Notes: generated by a model not told the origin, from the sequence alone. A stretch of 64,000 nucleotides of DNA from Rhodospirillaceae bacterium (GCA_947467145.1 CANIGJ010000002.1:77423-141422), one strand, 5' to 3'. Positions 35,602-45,221 are shown, numbered from the stretch's first letter. Numbers and translations are program-made.

Positions 35602-36659
35602 TAATGCAGGACATGCTTCAAAGCGACATCGACGAAGTCGTCGCTCGTCTCGGCGCCAACGCACAGACGTACGCCGGCAAGACGGTGATGATCACGGGCG
35701 GGCGGGGATTTCTCGGGCGCTACTTCGTCGAGGTTTTTTCCGGCCTGAACAAGACGGTATTGGCATCAAATCCGGTTACCGTTATTGCACTGGACAACCT
35801 GATCACGTCCAAGCACGCGCCGCCGATGAAACACGATCATATGAGTTTCGTCGCCCATGACGTGATCCAGCCTTACGATCATGCCGGTCCGGTCGACTTC
35901 GTCATCCACGCTGCCGGCATCGCCAGCCCGTTCTATTATCGCGCCTATCCGCTTGAGACGCTCGATGTCGCCATCAACGGCACGCGTAATATGCTGGCGC
36001 TGGCCGAGGCCAAAGGGGCACGGTTCACGTTCTTCTCGTCATCGGAGATTTACGGCGATCCGGATGCCAAGCACGTTCCGATGCAGGAAAGTTATCGCGG
36101 TAACGTCGCGACCCAGGGGCCGCGCGCCTGTTATGATGAAAGCAAGCGCGTCGGCGAAACGCTCTGTTATATTTACCACACCAAGTACGGTACGCCGACG
36201 ACGATCATTCGGCCATTCAACGTGTACGGGCCGGGCATGGGCGAGGCGGATTATCGCGTGCTGCCGAACTTTGCGAGTCGCATCAAGGGCGGCCAGCCGC
36301 TCAATGTCTACGGCTCCGGCGTGCAGACGCGGACGTTCTGCTACATCACCGATGCCTTGGTCGGTTTCCTCCTTGCGGTAATCAAGGGCGTGCCCGGAGA
36401 GTCCTACAACATTGGCAATCCGCGTCCGGAAATCTCCATGATCCAACTCGTTGAAGCTTTGAGTAAGGCGATCGACCGCGAGGTGCCATACAACCTGATT
36501 GAATATCCGGATTCCTATCCGGCGGATGAGCCCATGCGTCGGAGCCCCGATATCCGCAAAGCGCGCCTCCAACTCGAATTCGAACCCACGGTCGACCTCA
36601 ACGATGGTTTGAAACGCTTCATGGATTGGGCGCTCGCGACATATAAGGGCACAATCTGA
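35598..36659 (+). CDS. UDP-glucuronate decarboxylase-like NAD-dependent epimerase/dehydratase
   Basis: 353 residues. Extended SDR: the NAD loop MITGGRGFLGRYF (31-43), active-site SSSEIYGD and CYDESKRVGE (Tyr-x3-Lys), then IIRPFNVYGPGMGEADYRVLPNF and TRTFCYITD, which match UXS-type proteins. UXS makes UDP-xylose from UDP-GlcA; related enzymes act on other NDP-sugars. It overlaps the C-methyltransferase stop by 4 bp. The exact substrate is uncertain because the N-terminus is longer than in typical UXS. Confidence 0.8.
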   Translation: MIMQDMLQSDIDEVVARLGANAQTYAGKTVMITGGRGFLGRYFVEVFSGLNKTVLASNPVTVIALDNLITSKHAPPMKHDHMSFVAHDVIQPYDHAGPVDFVIHAAGIASPFYYRAYPLETLDVAINGTRNMLALAEAKGARFTFFSSSEIYGDPDAKHVPMQESYRGNVATQGPRACYDESKRVGETLCYIYHTKYGTPTTIIRPFNVYGPGMGEADYRVLPNFASRIKGGQPLNVYGSGVQTRTFCYITDALVGFLLAVIKGVPGESYNIGNPRPEISMIQLVEALSKAIDREVPYNLIEYPDSYPADEPMRRSPDIRKARLQLEFEPTVDLNDGLKRFMDWALATYKGTI

Positions 36660-36687
36660 AATTGAGGACGGAATTGCGCGTGACCTT

Positions 36688-37398
36688 ATGACGCCTGAAA
36701 AGCCCGAAGACTTCTATCGTGTCTACGCGGCGTTCAAGCAGTACGGGACGCCTACGATCAAGGCGAAGCACGCCCGTTGGTACGATCGAGAATTCTGGAT
36801 TCCCGCCGCCTGCACTACGGACACGTCGGTCCTCGAGATTGGCTCCGGTCCGGGCGAATTCCTGCTTTATTTGCGCCACAAGGGCGTAAAACGGTTCAAG
36901 GGCGTCGAAATGGATCGTGATGCGGTCGCAGCGATGGCGCCCGGCCTCGAAGCGAATGTCTGGGTCGGCAACATTTGGACTTATCTGGACGAAGCGCCGA
37001 ATGGCGAACAGTGGGACCGTATTGTGATGCTCGACGTTCTCGAACATTTTTCTGCGCCGGATGGCGCTCAATTGCTCGAGCGGTTGCGCGGCCTGCTGTC
37101 GTCCGATGGCCAGGTTGTCGTGCGGGTTCCCAATATGGGTTCGCCGTGGGGGCCCAACTATCAGTATGGCGACGTCACCCATAAGGCTGCTTATTCGGCA
37201 AGCGGTCTACGGCAGCTCGGTCTTGCCGCCGGTTACGATGTCGCGGCCTTCCTGTCCCAGCGTCGCGGTCCGCCGTTCCGGCGGTTCTGCGAGGATATCC
37301 TGTATAGCGTGTTGAATCGCATCCTGACGACGCCACCGATCGTCTGGTCGGCGAATATCATCGTCATCTTCCGGCCGCGACCGGTGGCCGCACCTTAA
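36688..37398 (+). CDS. SAM-dependent methyltransferase
   Basis: 236 residues. Class I SAM site VLEIGSGPGEFLLYL at about residues 48-62, VGNIWTYLDE, DRIVMLDVLEHF and VVVRVPNMGSP, the pattern of Methyltransf_23 proteins in O-antigen clusters. It lies 28 bp after the epimerase gene and is the last gene of the first plus-strand group. A sugar or lipid-linked glycan is the likely target. Confidence 0.8.
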   Translation: MTPEKPEDFYRVYAAFKQYGTPTIKAKHARWYDREFWIPAACTTDTSVLEIGSGPGEFLLYLRHKGVKRFKGVEMDRDAVAAMAPGLEANVWVGNIWTYLDEAPNGEQWDRIVMLDVLEHFSAPDGAQLLERLRGLLSSDGQVVVRVPNMGSPWGPNYQYGDVTHKAAYSASGLRQLGLAAGYDVAAFLSQRRGPPFRRFCEDILYSVLNRILTTPPIVWSANIIVIFRPRPVAAP

Positions 37399-37427
37399 CC
37401 TTCATTTGCGCTTTCGGCGGTAAGTCT

Positions 37428-37455
37428 TTGACCGAGTCCGCACCTCGGCTATACA
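37428..37455 (+). promoter_or_regulatory. Predicted promoter, possibly leaderless, for the WecA-like gene
   Basis: TTGACC (37428-37433) and TATACA (37450-37455) are separated by 16 bp, both close to sigma70 consensus. The -10 box ends only 6 nt before the ATG at 37462, so transcription would start at or beside the first codon and give a leaderless mRNA. Confidence 0.5.
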
Positions 37456-37461
37456 GGCGGC

Positions 37462-38457
37462 ATGAACTTGATGGTTCTCTCCGTCTTTTTCGCGGTCCCA
37501 GCTCTTCTGGCCGGTTTCGCGATTGCGGCGCTCATTCCGCGCTTGCGAAAATCGCGGGTGCTGGATCTGCCCAACGATCGCTCGTCGCACGTCATCCCGA
37601 CGCCGCGCGGTGCCGGGCTCGCGCTGATCCCAATCGTCGCCGCCTTATGGATTGCGCTCGGCTGGACCGACGGCTCGACCCAAGTCCTCATCTGGCCGGC
37701 CATCGCGGCGCTGTTTCTGTGCGCGTTGTCCTGGTTCGACGATCTTAAGGGTTTGCCGCCGCTGGGCCGCTTCTGTGCGCATATTGTCGTGGTGGCGGCT
37801 CTGTTGTACGTCCAGCCGGCAGACGTTTCTTACACCCAGGGCTTGTTGCCGGTCTGGGCGGATCATCTGATCGCCGGTTTCGTGTGGGTCTGGTTTATCA
37901 ACCTGTTCAATTTCATGGACGGGATCGACGGCATCAGCGGCGTCGAAACCTTGGGCATTGGGCTCGGCGTTGTTGCGCTCGTAGCCGGTTCTACGCCGGG
38001 CGAAGTGTTGGCCGTGCCGGCTCTGATCGTGGCCGGCGCCGCGTTCGGCTTTCTGATGCTCAACTGGCACCCCGCCAAGATATTCCTCGGCGATTCCGGC
38101 AGCGTGCCGCTCGGCCTGCTGCTCGGCTGGCTTTTGTTGCAGCTGGCGGCCGCCGGCTATTGGGCGGCGGCGCTTATCCTGCCGCTATATTATCTGACCG
38201 ATGCGACCGTCACGATCCTGCGGCGGATCGCGCGCCGCGAAAAAATCTGGCAGGCGCATCGTCAGCATTTCTATCAACGCGCCGTTACAGGCGGTTTGTC
38301 GCATGCGCGCGTCTCATCGATGATTGCCGTGACCAACGCTGTTTTGATCGGCTTGGCCGTCCTGTCGGTCTCGTTGCCCTTCGCTTCGCTCATCGGCGCC
38401 GTGCTCGTCACCGCGCTGCTGTTGGCCGCGCTGCAGCACCGGGCGCCCGCGCCGTGA
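37462..38457 (+). CDS. Undecaprenyl-phosphate GlcNAc/FucNAc/QuiNAc-1-phosphate transferase (WecA/WbpL-like)
   Basis: 331 residues, a polytopic membrane protein of the GT4/MraY-like superfamily. Cytoplasmic loops carry DLPNDRSSHVIPTPRGAG (35-52), NFMDGIDGIS (about 148-157), FLGDSGS and HRQHFYQR (about 272-279), the diagnostic catalytic sites. It loads a HexNAc-1-phosphate onto undecaprenyl phosphate to start O-antigen synthesis. The stop overlaps the GTG start of the next gene (GTGA). The motifs resemble WbpL/WreU more than WecA. Confidence 0.9.
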   Translation: MNLMVLSVFFAVPALLAGFAIAALIPRLRKSRVLDLPNDRSSHVIPTPRGAGLALIPIVAALWIALGWTDGSTQVLIWPAIAALFLCALSWFDDLKGLPPLGRFCAHIVVVAALLYVQPADVSYTQGLLPVWADHLIAGFVWVWFINLFNFMDGIDGISGVETLGIGLGVVALVAGSTPGEVLAVPALIVAGAAFGFLMLNWHPAKIFLGDSGSVPLGLLLGWLLLQLAAAGYWAAALILPLYYLTDATVTILRRIARREKIWQAHRQHFYQRAVTGGLSHARVSSMIAVTNAVLIGLAVLSVSLPFASLIGAVLVTALLLAALQHRAPAP

Positions 38458-39698
38458 AGATCCTGTTTCTCAGCGAGAATTTCCCGCCGGAAACCAATGC
38501 GGCCGCGACGCGGGTGTTCGAGCGCGCGGTCTATTGGGCACGCTGGGGTCATCAAGTCACGGTCATTACACAGGCCCCCAATTTTCCCCACGGCAAGCTG
38601 TTCGAGGGCTATCGCAACGACTGGCATCAGGTCGAAGAGATCAGCGGGATCCGCGTCGTACGGGTCAAAACCTATATCTCGGCCAATCGCGGTGTCGCCC
38701 GCCGCACGTTGGATTTCGTGAGCTACGGCGTGACGGCGAGTATGGCGGGCCTGGGCGTTGCGCGCCCCGATGTTGTCTGTGCCACCTCGCCGCAATTCTT
38801 CGCCGCCGTTGCCGGCTGGTTCATCGGGGCGTTGCGTCGCGTGCCCTTTGTCTTCGAGCTTGGCGATCTGTGGCCGCTGTCGATCTCCGCCGTCGGTGCG
38901 ATGAAAAAGGGCGTGGCCCTGTCCGCCGTCGAGCAGGTCGAACTGTTCCTCTATCGCCGCTCGGCGCGCGTTGCCGCGCTGACCCACGCGTTCAAGCGCA
39001 ACCTGATCGGGCGCGGCATCGACGCGGGCAAAATCGACATTGTCATCAATGGCGTCGACCTGCCGCGTTACGCGCCGCGGCCGCGCGCCGCGAACCTGGA
39101 GCGCGATTGGAATCTCGCCGGCAAGTTCGTCGTCGGGTATGTCGGTACGCACGGTATGGCGCATGGCCTGATTAATGTGCTCGATGCCGCCGAACGCCTA
39201 CGCGGCGACGACCGTATACGCTTCCTGTTCGTCGGCGCGGGCGCCGAACGCGATATGCTGATCGCAACGGCGGAGGGGCGCGGGCTGACCAACGTCGTCT
39301 TTGCCAATCCGCAACCGAAGGATGCCATGCCCGCGGTCTGGAGTGTGGTCGATGCAGCGCTAGTGCATCTGAAGGATTCGCCGGCTTTCGCCGAAGTTAT
39401 CCCGTCCAAGATTTTCGAAGCCATGGCGATGGGCTTGCCGATCCTGTTCGCCGCACCCGCAGGTGAGGCGACCGAACTGGTCGAGCGGCACCGGGCCGGT
39501 TTGACCGTCGCGGCGGGAGATCCGCAAGCGCTCGCCGATGCCGTGCGACGTCTTGTCGACAATAAAGAGGAACGTGAGGGCTTTGCCCGGGCGTCGCTGA
39601 TCGCGGCGCCAAAACACTCGCGCGAAACCCAGGCGCGCGAGATGCTCGATGTGTTCGACAAGGCAATCGGCCAACTAACTGGTCAGGCCAAGTCGTGA
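38454..39698 (+). CDS. GT4-family glycosyltransferase (WbuB-like)
   Basis: 414 residues from the GTG at 38454-38456, chosen because a GTGA overlap joins it to the preceding stop; a longer frame to 37884 is out of phase with the membrane transferase and rejected. The N-terminus KILFLSENFPPETNAAATRVFE and GWFIGALRRVPFVFELGDLWP are typical of WbuB-like enzymes. The C-terminal GT-B half has LRFLFVGAG-type sequence (IRFLFVGAGAERD), VIPSKIFEAMAMGLPILFAAPAGEA with the donor-binding glutamates. It probably adds the second sugar of the O-antigen unit. Confidence 0.9.
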   Translation: MKILFLSENFPPETNAAATRVFERAVYWARWGHQVTVITQAPNFPHGKLFEGYRNDWHQVEEISGIRVVRVKTYISANRGVARRTLDFVSYGVTASMAGLGVARPDVVCATSPQFFAAVAGWFIGALRRVPFVFELGDLWPLSISAVGAMKKGVALSAVEQVELFLYRRSARVAALTHAFKRNLIGRGIDAGKIDIVINGVDLPRYAPRPRAANLERDWNLAGKFVVGYVGTHGMAHGLINVLDAAERLRGDDRIRFLFVGAGAERDMLIATAEGRGLTNVVFANPQPKDAMPAVWSVVDAALVHLKDSPAFAEVIPSKIFEAMAMGLPILFAAPAGEATELVERHRAGLTVAAGDPQALADAVRRLVDNKEEREGFARASLIAAPKHSRETQAREMLDVFDKAIGQLTGQAKS

Positions 39699-40660
39699 GC
39701 CGGATCCTCATCACCGGGGCAACGGGATTTGTCGGCGCCGCCGTGATCGGCGCCTTGCGCGCGGGCGGTCATACCTTGTCCGGCACCACGCGCGCCGCGG
39801 ACCGGCCGCAAGGTCCGGACGGCGTGCCGCTCTATCGCGTGCCCGATGTTGCGGAGCCCATCGATTGGAGCCGGTTCGTTGCGGGCGCCGATGTCGTCAT
39901 TCATCTCGCCGCGCGTGCACATGTGATGGGCGAGGACGGGACGAGGGCAATCGAGCTGTACCGTGCGACCAATCGCGACGGCTCGCGCCGCCTTGCCGAG
40001 GCCGCGGCGGCGGCGGGCGTGAAGCGGTTCGTCTTCATGAGCTCCATCAAGGCGGTCGGCGAGGAAACCTTCGATCGACCGCTGTCGGAACAGAGTCCAC
40101 CCGCCCCCGAAGATGCTTATGGCATTTCGAAATGGGAAGCCGAACAGGCGCTGGCCGATGTTGCGGCGCGGACCGGTCTCGAACTTGTCGTTCTGCGTCC
40201 GCCATTGGTCTATGGGCCGAACGTGCGCGGCAATCTGTTGGCGCTGCTCAAGGCCTGCGCGCGCGGCTGGCCTTTGCCGCTCGGCGGCATCGACAATCGG
40301 CGCAGTCTGGTCTCGACGACCAATCTCGCCTCGGCTGTTTGCGTGAGCGCATCCGATGCGCGTGCGGCCGGGCGGACGTTTTTCGTGTCCGATGGCGAGG
40401 ATATCTCGACCCCTGATCTGGTGCGTCGCCTCGCCCATGCGATGGGACGGACGCCAAGACTCTTCGCGATGCCGTCGCCGCTCCTGTCCCTGGTCAAGCG
40501 ACTGCCGGGCATCGGCCCCAAGGTCCGGCGCCTGACCGGGTCCCTGCAGGTCGATTCGCGGGCGATTCGCGCGGCTCTCGATTGGACGCCCCCGCTCAGT
40601 CTGGATGCCGGCTTGGCCCAAACCGCAGCCTGGTACGAGACCGCCTATCCGGGCGCCTGA
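39695..40660 (+). CDS. NDP-sugar 4-keto reductase/epimerase (WbpV/WreQ-like)
   Basis: 321 residues from a GTG at 39695, again in a GTGA overlap with the previous stop. The NAD loop is ILITGATGFVGAAV (4-17), then VIHLAARAHVMGE, FMSSIKAVGE and YGISKWEAE (Tyr-x3-Lys). The RAHVM and SSIKAVGE blocks are characteristic of WbpV/WreQ-like reductases making UDP-QuiNAc or UDP-FucNAc from the WbpM product. Its position between the initiating transferase and WbpM supports that role. Confidence 0.87.
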   Translation: MSRILITGATGFVGAAVIGALRAGGHTLSGTTRAADRPQGPDGVPLYRVPDVAEPIDWSRFVAGADVVIHLAARAHVMGEDGTRAIELYRATNRDGSRRLAEAAAAAGVKRFVFMSSIKAVGEETFDRPLSEQSPPAPEDAYGISKWEAEQALADVAARTGLELVVLRPPLVYGPNVRGNLLALLKACARGWPLPLGGIDNRRSLVSTTNLASAVCVSASDARAAGRTFFVSDGEDISTPDLVRRLAHAMGRTPRLFAMPSPLLSLVKRLPGIGPKVRRLTGSLQVDSRAIRAALDWTPPLSLDAGLAQTAAWYETAYPGA

Positions 40661-40692
40661 GGCGGCCTTCATTGGCTGGAAGGCCCGGCGAT

Positions 40693-42639
40693 ATGTGGTA
40701 TCTTCTGGGCCCACCATTGTTCAGGTTGGTTTCAGGCGTGTTTCGAAAATTTTCGAGCCGGGCAAATATCGTTTTTGCCCACGATGTCGTGATGGCGATG
40801 GCGTCTTACGTCATAGCCCTCTATCTGCGCCTGGGCTCCCTCGATTCGCTTCCGGACGACGGTTTCTATCTGTCGATGGCGACATTTACGGTCGTCGCGG
40901 CGGTTATTTTCCGCTTTTCGAACATGTATCGCGGCGTGTGGCGTTATGCCTCGCTGAACGATCTGTTCACGATCACCAAGGCGGTGACGTTGACCATCCT
41001 GGTTTTCCTGGTGCTGATGTTCACCATCACGCGTTTGGAAACCCTGCCGCGCTCATTGCCGCTGATCAACTGGTTCGTTCTGATCGCGCTGCTCGGTGGA
41101 CCCCGCTTCATCTTTCGCATGTTCAAGGATCGTCGCATCGAACTCAAATTCGAACGCGAGGATCGTCAGCGCGTCCCGGTTCTTCTTGTCGGCGCGGGTG
41201 ACGCGGCCGAACTGTTCTTGCGCGATGTGGCGCGCGGCGAATCCAATTACGCCGTGCTTGGCATGATCTCGACGACCGTGTCGCGCGTCGGACGCAATAT
41301 CCACGGGATCGATATTCTTGGCCTGATCGAAGATATCCCCGCTGTCGTCGAACGGCTGAAGAACGAGGGCCGTGCGCCGCAGAAGCTCGTCATCACGTCG
41401 GAACGGATCGCGGCGGGCGAGGTTCCGCGTCTGCTCGACATGGCGGAAAAACTGGGTATGACCCTGGCCCGCCTGCCGTCGCTCAGCGATTTCAAATCGG
41501 GCTCGGGCGAAGTCGCCGCGATCAAGCCGGTCGAGGTCGAGGACCTTCTCGGCCGTCCGCAGACGCCGCTCGATCGCGATACCATGAAGCGCCTTGTCGC
41601 AGGCCGCCGCGTCCTGGTGACGGGCGCCGGCGGCAGCATCGGCAGCGAATTGGTGCGCCAGATCGCCGGTTTGGACCCGGCACGACTCACCTTGCTCGAC
41701 AATTCCGAATACAATCTGTTCCGCATCGATCGCGAAGTGGCGAAGATCGCACCGGCCTTGCCGCGCGACGCGGTTCTCGCCGATGTTCGCGATGCGAAAC
41801 GGATCGAGAGCGCGTTCCACGATGTCCGCCCGGATCTCGTCTTCCACGCTGCGGCGCTCAAACACGTGCCAATGGTCGAGGCCAATATCTTCGAAGGCTT
41901 GGCGACCAATGTCGCCGGCACGATGAACGTCGCCGATGCGGCGCGCGCCGCCGGCGTGCGCGTCGTGGTGCAGATCTCGACGGATAAGGCGGTCAATCCG
42001 ACGAACATCATGGGTGCCTCGAAACGCATGGCGGAGATGTATTGCCAAGCGCTCGATCTGACCGGGGCCAGCGATACGCGGTTCGTGACCGTGCGTTTCG
42101 GCAATGTCTTGGGTTCGACCGGATCGGTGGTTGAACTGTTCCGCCAGCAATTGCAGGAAGGCGGGCCGCTCACGGTCACCGACCCGGCGATGACGCGTTA
42201 TTTCATGACCGTGCGCGAAGCGGTCGAGCTGGTTCTGATGGCCTCGGCCATCGGCGCGGAAAAACCGTCGGGTGGCGGCATCTACGTGCTCGATATGGGC
42301 GAGCCGGTGCGCATCATGGATTTGGCGCGCCAGATGATCCGCCTGGCGGGGTTCGAGCCGGGACGCGATATCGCGATCGAGATCGTCGGCGCGCGGCCCG
42401 GCGAGAAACTGTTCGAAGAGGTCCTGCACGGCAGCGAAGACTTGGTCGCGACCGAACAGGTGGGATTGTTGTTCGCACGGCCCCGCGCGGTCGAGTTGGA
42501 CAGCATCCGGGCGGAATTCGAACGCCTGGCTCTGGCCTGTTCGAGCCGCAACGAGGGCTTGGCCCGCTCCGTGATTACGGCCCTCGTCCCCGAATACGCC
42601 CCTCCCGCCACAATATCGTCACGCCTGGTCGCGGAATAA
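40693..42639 (+). CDS. wbpM: WbpM/CapD-type membrane UDP-GlcNAc 4,6-dehydratase
   Basis: 648 residues from the ATG at 40693-40695. The N-terminal third has about four hydrophobic segments (for example VVMAMASYVIALYL, FTVVAAVIFRF), followed by a CoA-binding-like Rossmann domain with LLVGAGDAAELFLRDV. The catalytic SDR domain starts RRVLVTGAGGSIGSELV and has HAAALKHVPMVE and STDKAVNPTNIMGASKRMAE, where the usual tyrosine is methionine as in WbpM/PglF-type enzymes. It makes UDP-2-acetamido-2,6-dideoxy-4-hexulose, precursor of QuiNAc/FucNAc. Confidence 0.93.
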   Translation: MWYLLGPPLFRLVSGVFRKFSSRANIVFAHDVVMAMASYVIALYLRLGSLDSLPDDGFYLSMATFTVVAAVIFRFSNMYRGVWRYASLNDLFTITKAVTLTILVFLVLMFTITRLETLPRSLPLINWFVLIALLGGPRFIFRMFKDRRIELKFEREDRQRVPVLLVGAGDAAELFLRDVARGESNYAVLGMISTTVSRVGRNIHGIDILGLIEDIPAVVERLKNEGRAPQKLVITSERIAAGEVPRLLDMAEKLGMTLARLPSLSDFKSGSGEVAAIKPVEVEDLLGRPQTPLDRDTMKRLVAGRRVLVTGAGGSIGSELVRQIAGLDPARLTLLDNSEYNLFRIDREVAKIAPALPRDAVLADVRDAKRIESAFHDVRPDLVFHAAALKHVPMVEANIFEGLATNVAGTMNVADAARAAGVRVVVQISTDKAVNPTNIMGASKRMAEMYCQALDLTGASDTRFVTVRFGNVLGSTGSVVELFRQQLQEGGPLTVTDPAMTRYFMTVREAVELVLMASAIGAEKPSGGGIYVLDMGEPVRIMDLARQMIRLAGFEPGRDIAIEIVGARPGEKLFEEVLHGSEDLVATEQVGLLFARPRAVELDSIRAEFERLALACSSRNEGLARSVITALVPEYAPPATISSRLVAE

Positions 42640-42668
42640 AGCGCCGTCTGGGGCGTCTTATATCCACA

Positions 42669-43580
42669 ATGAATTCCCGTTCAGCCTGGCAAGACCGTCG
42701 CGCCGGCATGGAAGCTGGCCGTGGCCGCTCAAGCACGCTCGGCCTCCGGCCGCGTTCTGTCCTGCATCATGCGATCCGTCTCGGCGGTGCCCTGACCCGG
42801 CTATCCGGGCTGTGGGGCACCGTGGCGGCCCATGCGCAGAAGCTCGATATCTCGCATCTGGAGCTGCGCTGCCCCGGTCTGCCGCAGGCGCTCGACGGCT
42901 TCACCATCTTGCATCTGTCCGATCTGCATCTGGAAGCCATGCCCGAATTCATGGACTGCGTTGTCGCGCATCTGGGCAAGCTGGAGGCCGATATCGCCGT
43001 CATCACCGGCGATTTCCAGATCGACGAGGACAAGACCGATCCCGCGCGCGCCCTGGACCTGGTGCGTCCCGTCACTGCGGCCATGAAGGTGCGCCACGGC
43101 ATCTTTGGCGTGCTCGGCAATCACGATAGCTGGAAGATCGTGGCACCCCTGGAACAGCTCGGCATCCGTATGCTGATCAATGAGCACGCGACGGTCGAGA
43201 TCGGCCCGGATGCGATCCAGATCGCCGGGATCGACGACACGCATGCCTTTTATACCGATGACGCCGTGCGGATCGTTCAGGACCGGCCGGCCGGATTCCG
43301 CGTCATGTTGGCCCACACGCCAGAAATCGCCGACCTGGCCGCCGCGGCGGGCTGCGACCTTTATCTCACCGGCCATACTCATGGCGGGCAGATTTGCCTG
43401 CCGAACGGCCGCGCGCTGTTTGCCGGGCTCGACCGCAATCACGAATTGGCTTCGGGCCATTGGCGAATCGGCGCGATGCAGGGCTATACGAATCGTGGCC
43501 TGGGCACCGCGAGTTGGCCTTTGCGGATCAATTGCCCTGCGGAAATCGCGGTTTTGCGCCTGCGGGCTGTTGCCCACTAG
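42669..43580 (+). CDS. Calcineurin-like metallophosphoesterase (YaeI/LpxG type)
   Basis: 303 residues. Metallophosphoesterase motifs are in order: LSDLHLE near 84-90, ITGDFQID near 114, LGNHDSW near 148 and LTGHTHGGQI near 235, giving a full dinuclear metal site. A short hydrophobic stretch after about residue 35 may be an anchor. Related proteins hydrolyse UDP-2,3-diacylglucosamine in lipid A synthesis or other phosphodiesters. It is the first non-glycan gene after the O-antigen module. Confidence 0.85.
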   Translation: MNSRSAWQDRRAGMEAGRGRSSTLGLRPRSVLHHAIRLGGALTRLSGLWGTVAAHAQKLDISHLELRCPGLPQALDGFTILHLSDLHLEAMPEFMDCVVAHLGKLEADIAVITGDFQIDEDKTDPARALDLVRPVTAAMKVRHGIFGVLGNHDSWKIVAPLEQLGIRMLINEHATVEIGPDAIQIAGIDDTHAFYTDDAVRIVQDRPAGFRVMLAHTPEIADLAAAAGCDLYLTGHTHGGQICLPNGRALFAGLDRNHELASGHWRIGAMQGYTNRGLGTASWPLRINCPAEIAVLRLRAVAH

Positions 43581-43600
43581 CGACGGCGGGGTCGGTTTGC

Positions 43601-43606
43601 TATAGA
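43601..43606 (+). promoter_or_regulatory. Possible -10 box close to purH start
   Basis: TATAGA lies 5 nt before the purH ATG at 43612, in the context GCTATAGAG. It mirrors the GCTATACAG arrangement 6 nt before the WecA-like gene, but no clear -35 box is present at 16-17 bp (TAGCGA at 17 bp). It is a weak candidate for leaderless transcription. Confidence 0.25.
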
Positions 43607-43611
43607 GCGCC

Positions 43612-45192
43612 ATGCCCAATCCCAATCAGCCGATCCGGCGCGCCCTCATCTCCGTTTCCGACAAAACCGGCCTGCTCGACCTCGGCCGTTTCCTGGCGGA
43701 ACGGAAGGTCGAAATCCTCTCCACCGGGGGCACCGCCAAGGCATTGCGCGATGCCGGCATCCCCGTGAAGGATGTGTCCGACCACACCGGTTTTCCGGAA
43801 ATGATGGACGGCCGGGTGAAGACCTTGCATCCGAAGGTGCATGGCGGCTTGCTCGCCCGGCGTGACAACAAGGGCGATCTCGCCGCGATGGCCACGCACG
43901 GCATCGCGCCGATCGATCTGCTCATCGTCAATCTCTATCCGTTCGAAGCGACCGTCCTGTCGGGCGCGTCCGTCGAGGATTGCATCGAGAACATCGATAT
44001 CGGCGGCCCGGCTTTGATCCGGGGTGCCTCGAAAAACCATGCCGATGTCACCGTCATCGTCGATGCCGCGGACTACGCGCGCCTGATGGACGAGATGGCC
44101 AACAATAATGGCGCCACGACGCTCGACTTCCGCCGCGCCCTCGCGGGCCGCGCCTATCGCCGCACGGCGGCCTACGATGCCGCCATCGGGGCCTGGTTTG
44201 CGCAGCAGACCGGCGATGTCTTTCCCGAGCGCCTGGTGCTGGCGGGCTCGTTGCAGCAGACGCTGCGTTACGGCGAAAATCCGCATCAGTCGGCGGCGCT
44301 TTATGTCGGCGCCGAACGGCGCCCGGGCGTCGCCAGCGCGATCCAGCTTCAGGGCAAGGAATTGTCGTTCAACAATCTGAACGACACCGACGCGGCCTAT
44401 GAACTGGTCGCGGAATTCGACGAGATCGCCTGCGCCATCATCAAGCACGCCAACCCGTGCGGCGTCGCCATTGCCGCCACACAAGCCGAAGCCTACCGCA
44501 AGGCGCTCGCCTGCGATCCGGAAAGCGCGTTCGGCGGCATCGTCGCGCTCAATCGTCCGATCGACAAGGAAACCGCCGAAGAGATCGCCAAGCTGTTCGT
44601 CGAAGTCATCATCGCGCCGACGGTGAGCGCCGAGGCTCGTACGGTTTTCGCCGCGAAGAAGAATCTGCGCGTCCTCGAAGCCGGCGGTCTACCCGACCCG
44701 CGCGTCGAAGGCCCGACGGTGCGCACGCTCGCCGGCGGTTATCTGTTGCAGGGCCGCGACGCGGCGGTGACAGGCGACGAGTTGAAGGTGGTGACCAAAC
44801 GCGCGCCGACGGCGCAGGAAATGGCCGATCTCAAATTCGCTTTCACGGTGGCCAAACACGTCAAATCCAACGCCATCGTCTATTGCAAGAACGGCACGAC
44901 GGTCGGCGTGGGTGCCGGTCAGATGAGCCGGGTCAATTCGTCGCGCATCGCGACCTGGAAGGCCGAAGAGGCGTCCAGTTCAGCCGGTGAAAAAATCAGC
45001 CGTGCGAAAGGCTCGGTCGTGGCGTCGGATGCGTTCTTCCCGTTCGCCGATGGTTTGATCGCGGCGGCCAATGCGGGTGTCACGGCGGTGATCCAGCCGG
45101 GCGGTTCGATCCGCGACGACGAGGTGATCGCGGCGGCGGATGAGCGCGGCCTCGCCATGGTCTTCACCGGGATGCGCCACTTCAGGCATTAG
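43612..45192 (+). CDS. purH: Bifunctional AICAR formyltransferase/IMP cyclohydrolase
   Basis: 526 residues, standard PurH length. The IMP cyclohydrolase (MGS-like) N-terminus has [36 protein letters not shown] and [16 protein letters not shown]. The AICAR transformylase region begins near [14 protein letters not shown] and includes the catalytic lysine-histidine pair in [11 protein letters not shown]. The end reads [17 protein letters not shown] sequence ([17 protein letters not shown]) and TGMRHFRH. It carries out the last two steps of de novo IMP synthesis. Confidence 0.97.
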   Translation: MPNPNQPIRRALISVSDKTGLLDLGRFLAERKVEILSTGGTAKALRDAGIPVKDVSDHTGFPEMMDGRVKTLHPKVHGGLLARRDNKGDLAAMATHGIAPIDLLIVNLYPFEATVLSGASVEDCIENIDIGGPALIRGASKNHADVTVIVDAADYARLMDEMANNNGATTLDFRRALAGRAYRRTAAYDAAIGAWFAQQTGDVFPERLVLAGSLQQTLRYGENPHQSAALYVGAERRPGVASAIQLQGKELSFNNLNDTDAAYELVAEFDEIACAIIKHANPCGVAIAATQAEAYRKALACDPESAFGGIVALNRPIDKETAEEIAKLFVEVIIAPTVSAEARTVFAAKKNLRVLEAGGLPDPRVEGPTVRTLAGGYLLQGRDAAVTGDELKVVTKRAPTAQEMADLKFAFTVAKHVKSNAIVYCKNGTTVGVGAGQMSRVNSSRIATWKAEEASSSAGEKISRAKGSVVASDAFFPFADGLIAAANAGVTAVIQPGGSIRDDEVIAAADERGLAMVFTGMRHFRH

Positions 45193-45203
45193 CAAAGCGA
45201 CGT

Positions 45204-45221
45204 CATTGCGCCGTCGCAATG
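45204..45221. terminator. Hairpin between convergent purH and SIS genes
   Basis: CATTGCG (45204-45210) pairs with CGCAATG (45215-45221) around a CCGT loop. An outer pair, CGTCATTG (45201-45208) with CAATGACG (45242-45249), could form an alternative longer fold. No strong T run follows on either side, so it is at best a factor-assisted, bidirectional stop between the two convergent genes. Confidence 0.4.

Noticed and set aside
37884..38453. Long frame leading into the GT4 gene
   Set aside because: It lies out of phase with the membrane transferase gene and is arginine-rich; the GTG at 38454 in a GTGA overlap gives the proper GT4 start.
41053..42429. Long antisense frame of 458 codons opposite WbpM
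   Set aside because: It mirrors WbpM codons and is rich in histidine, arginine and aspartate; WbpM has all family motifs, so the antisense frame is not a gene.
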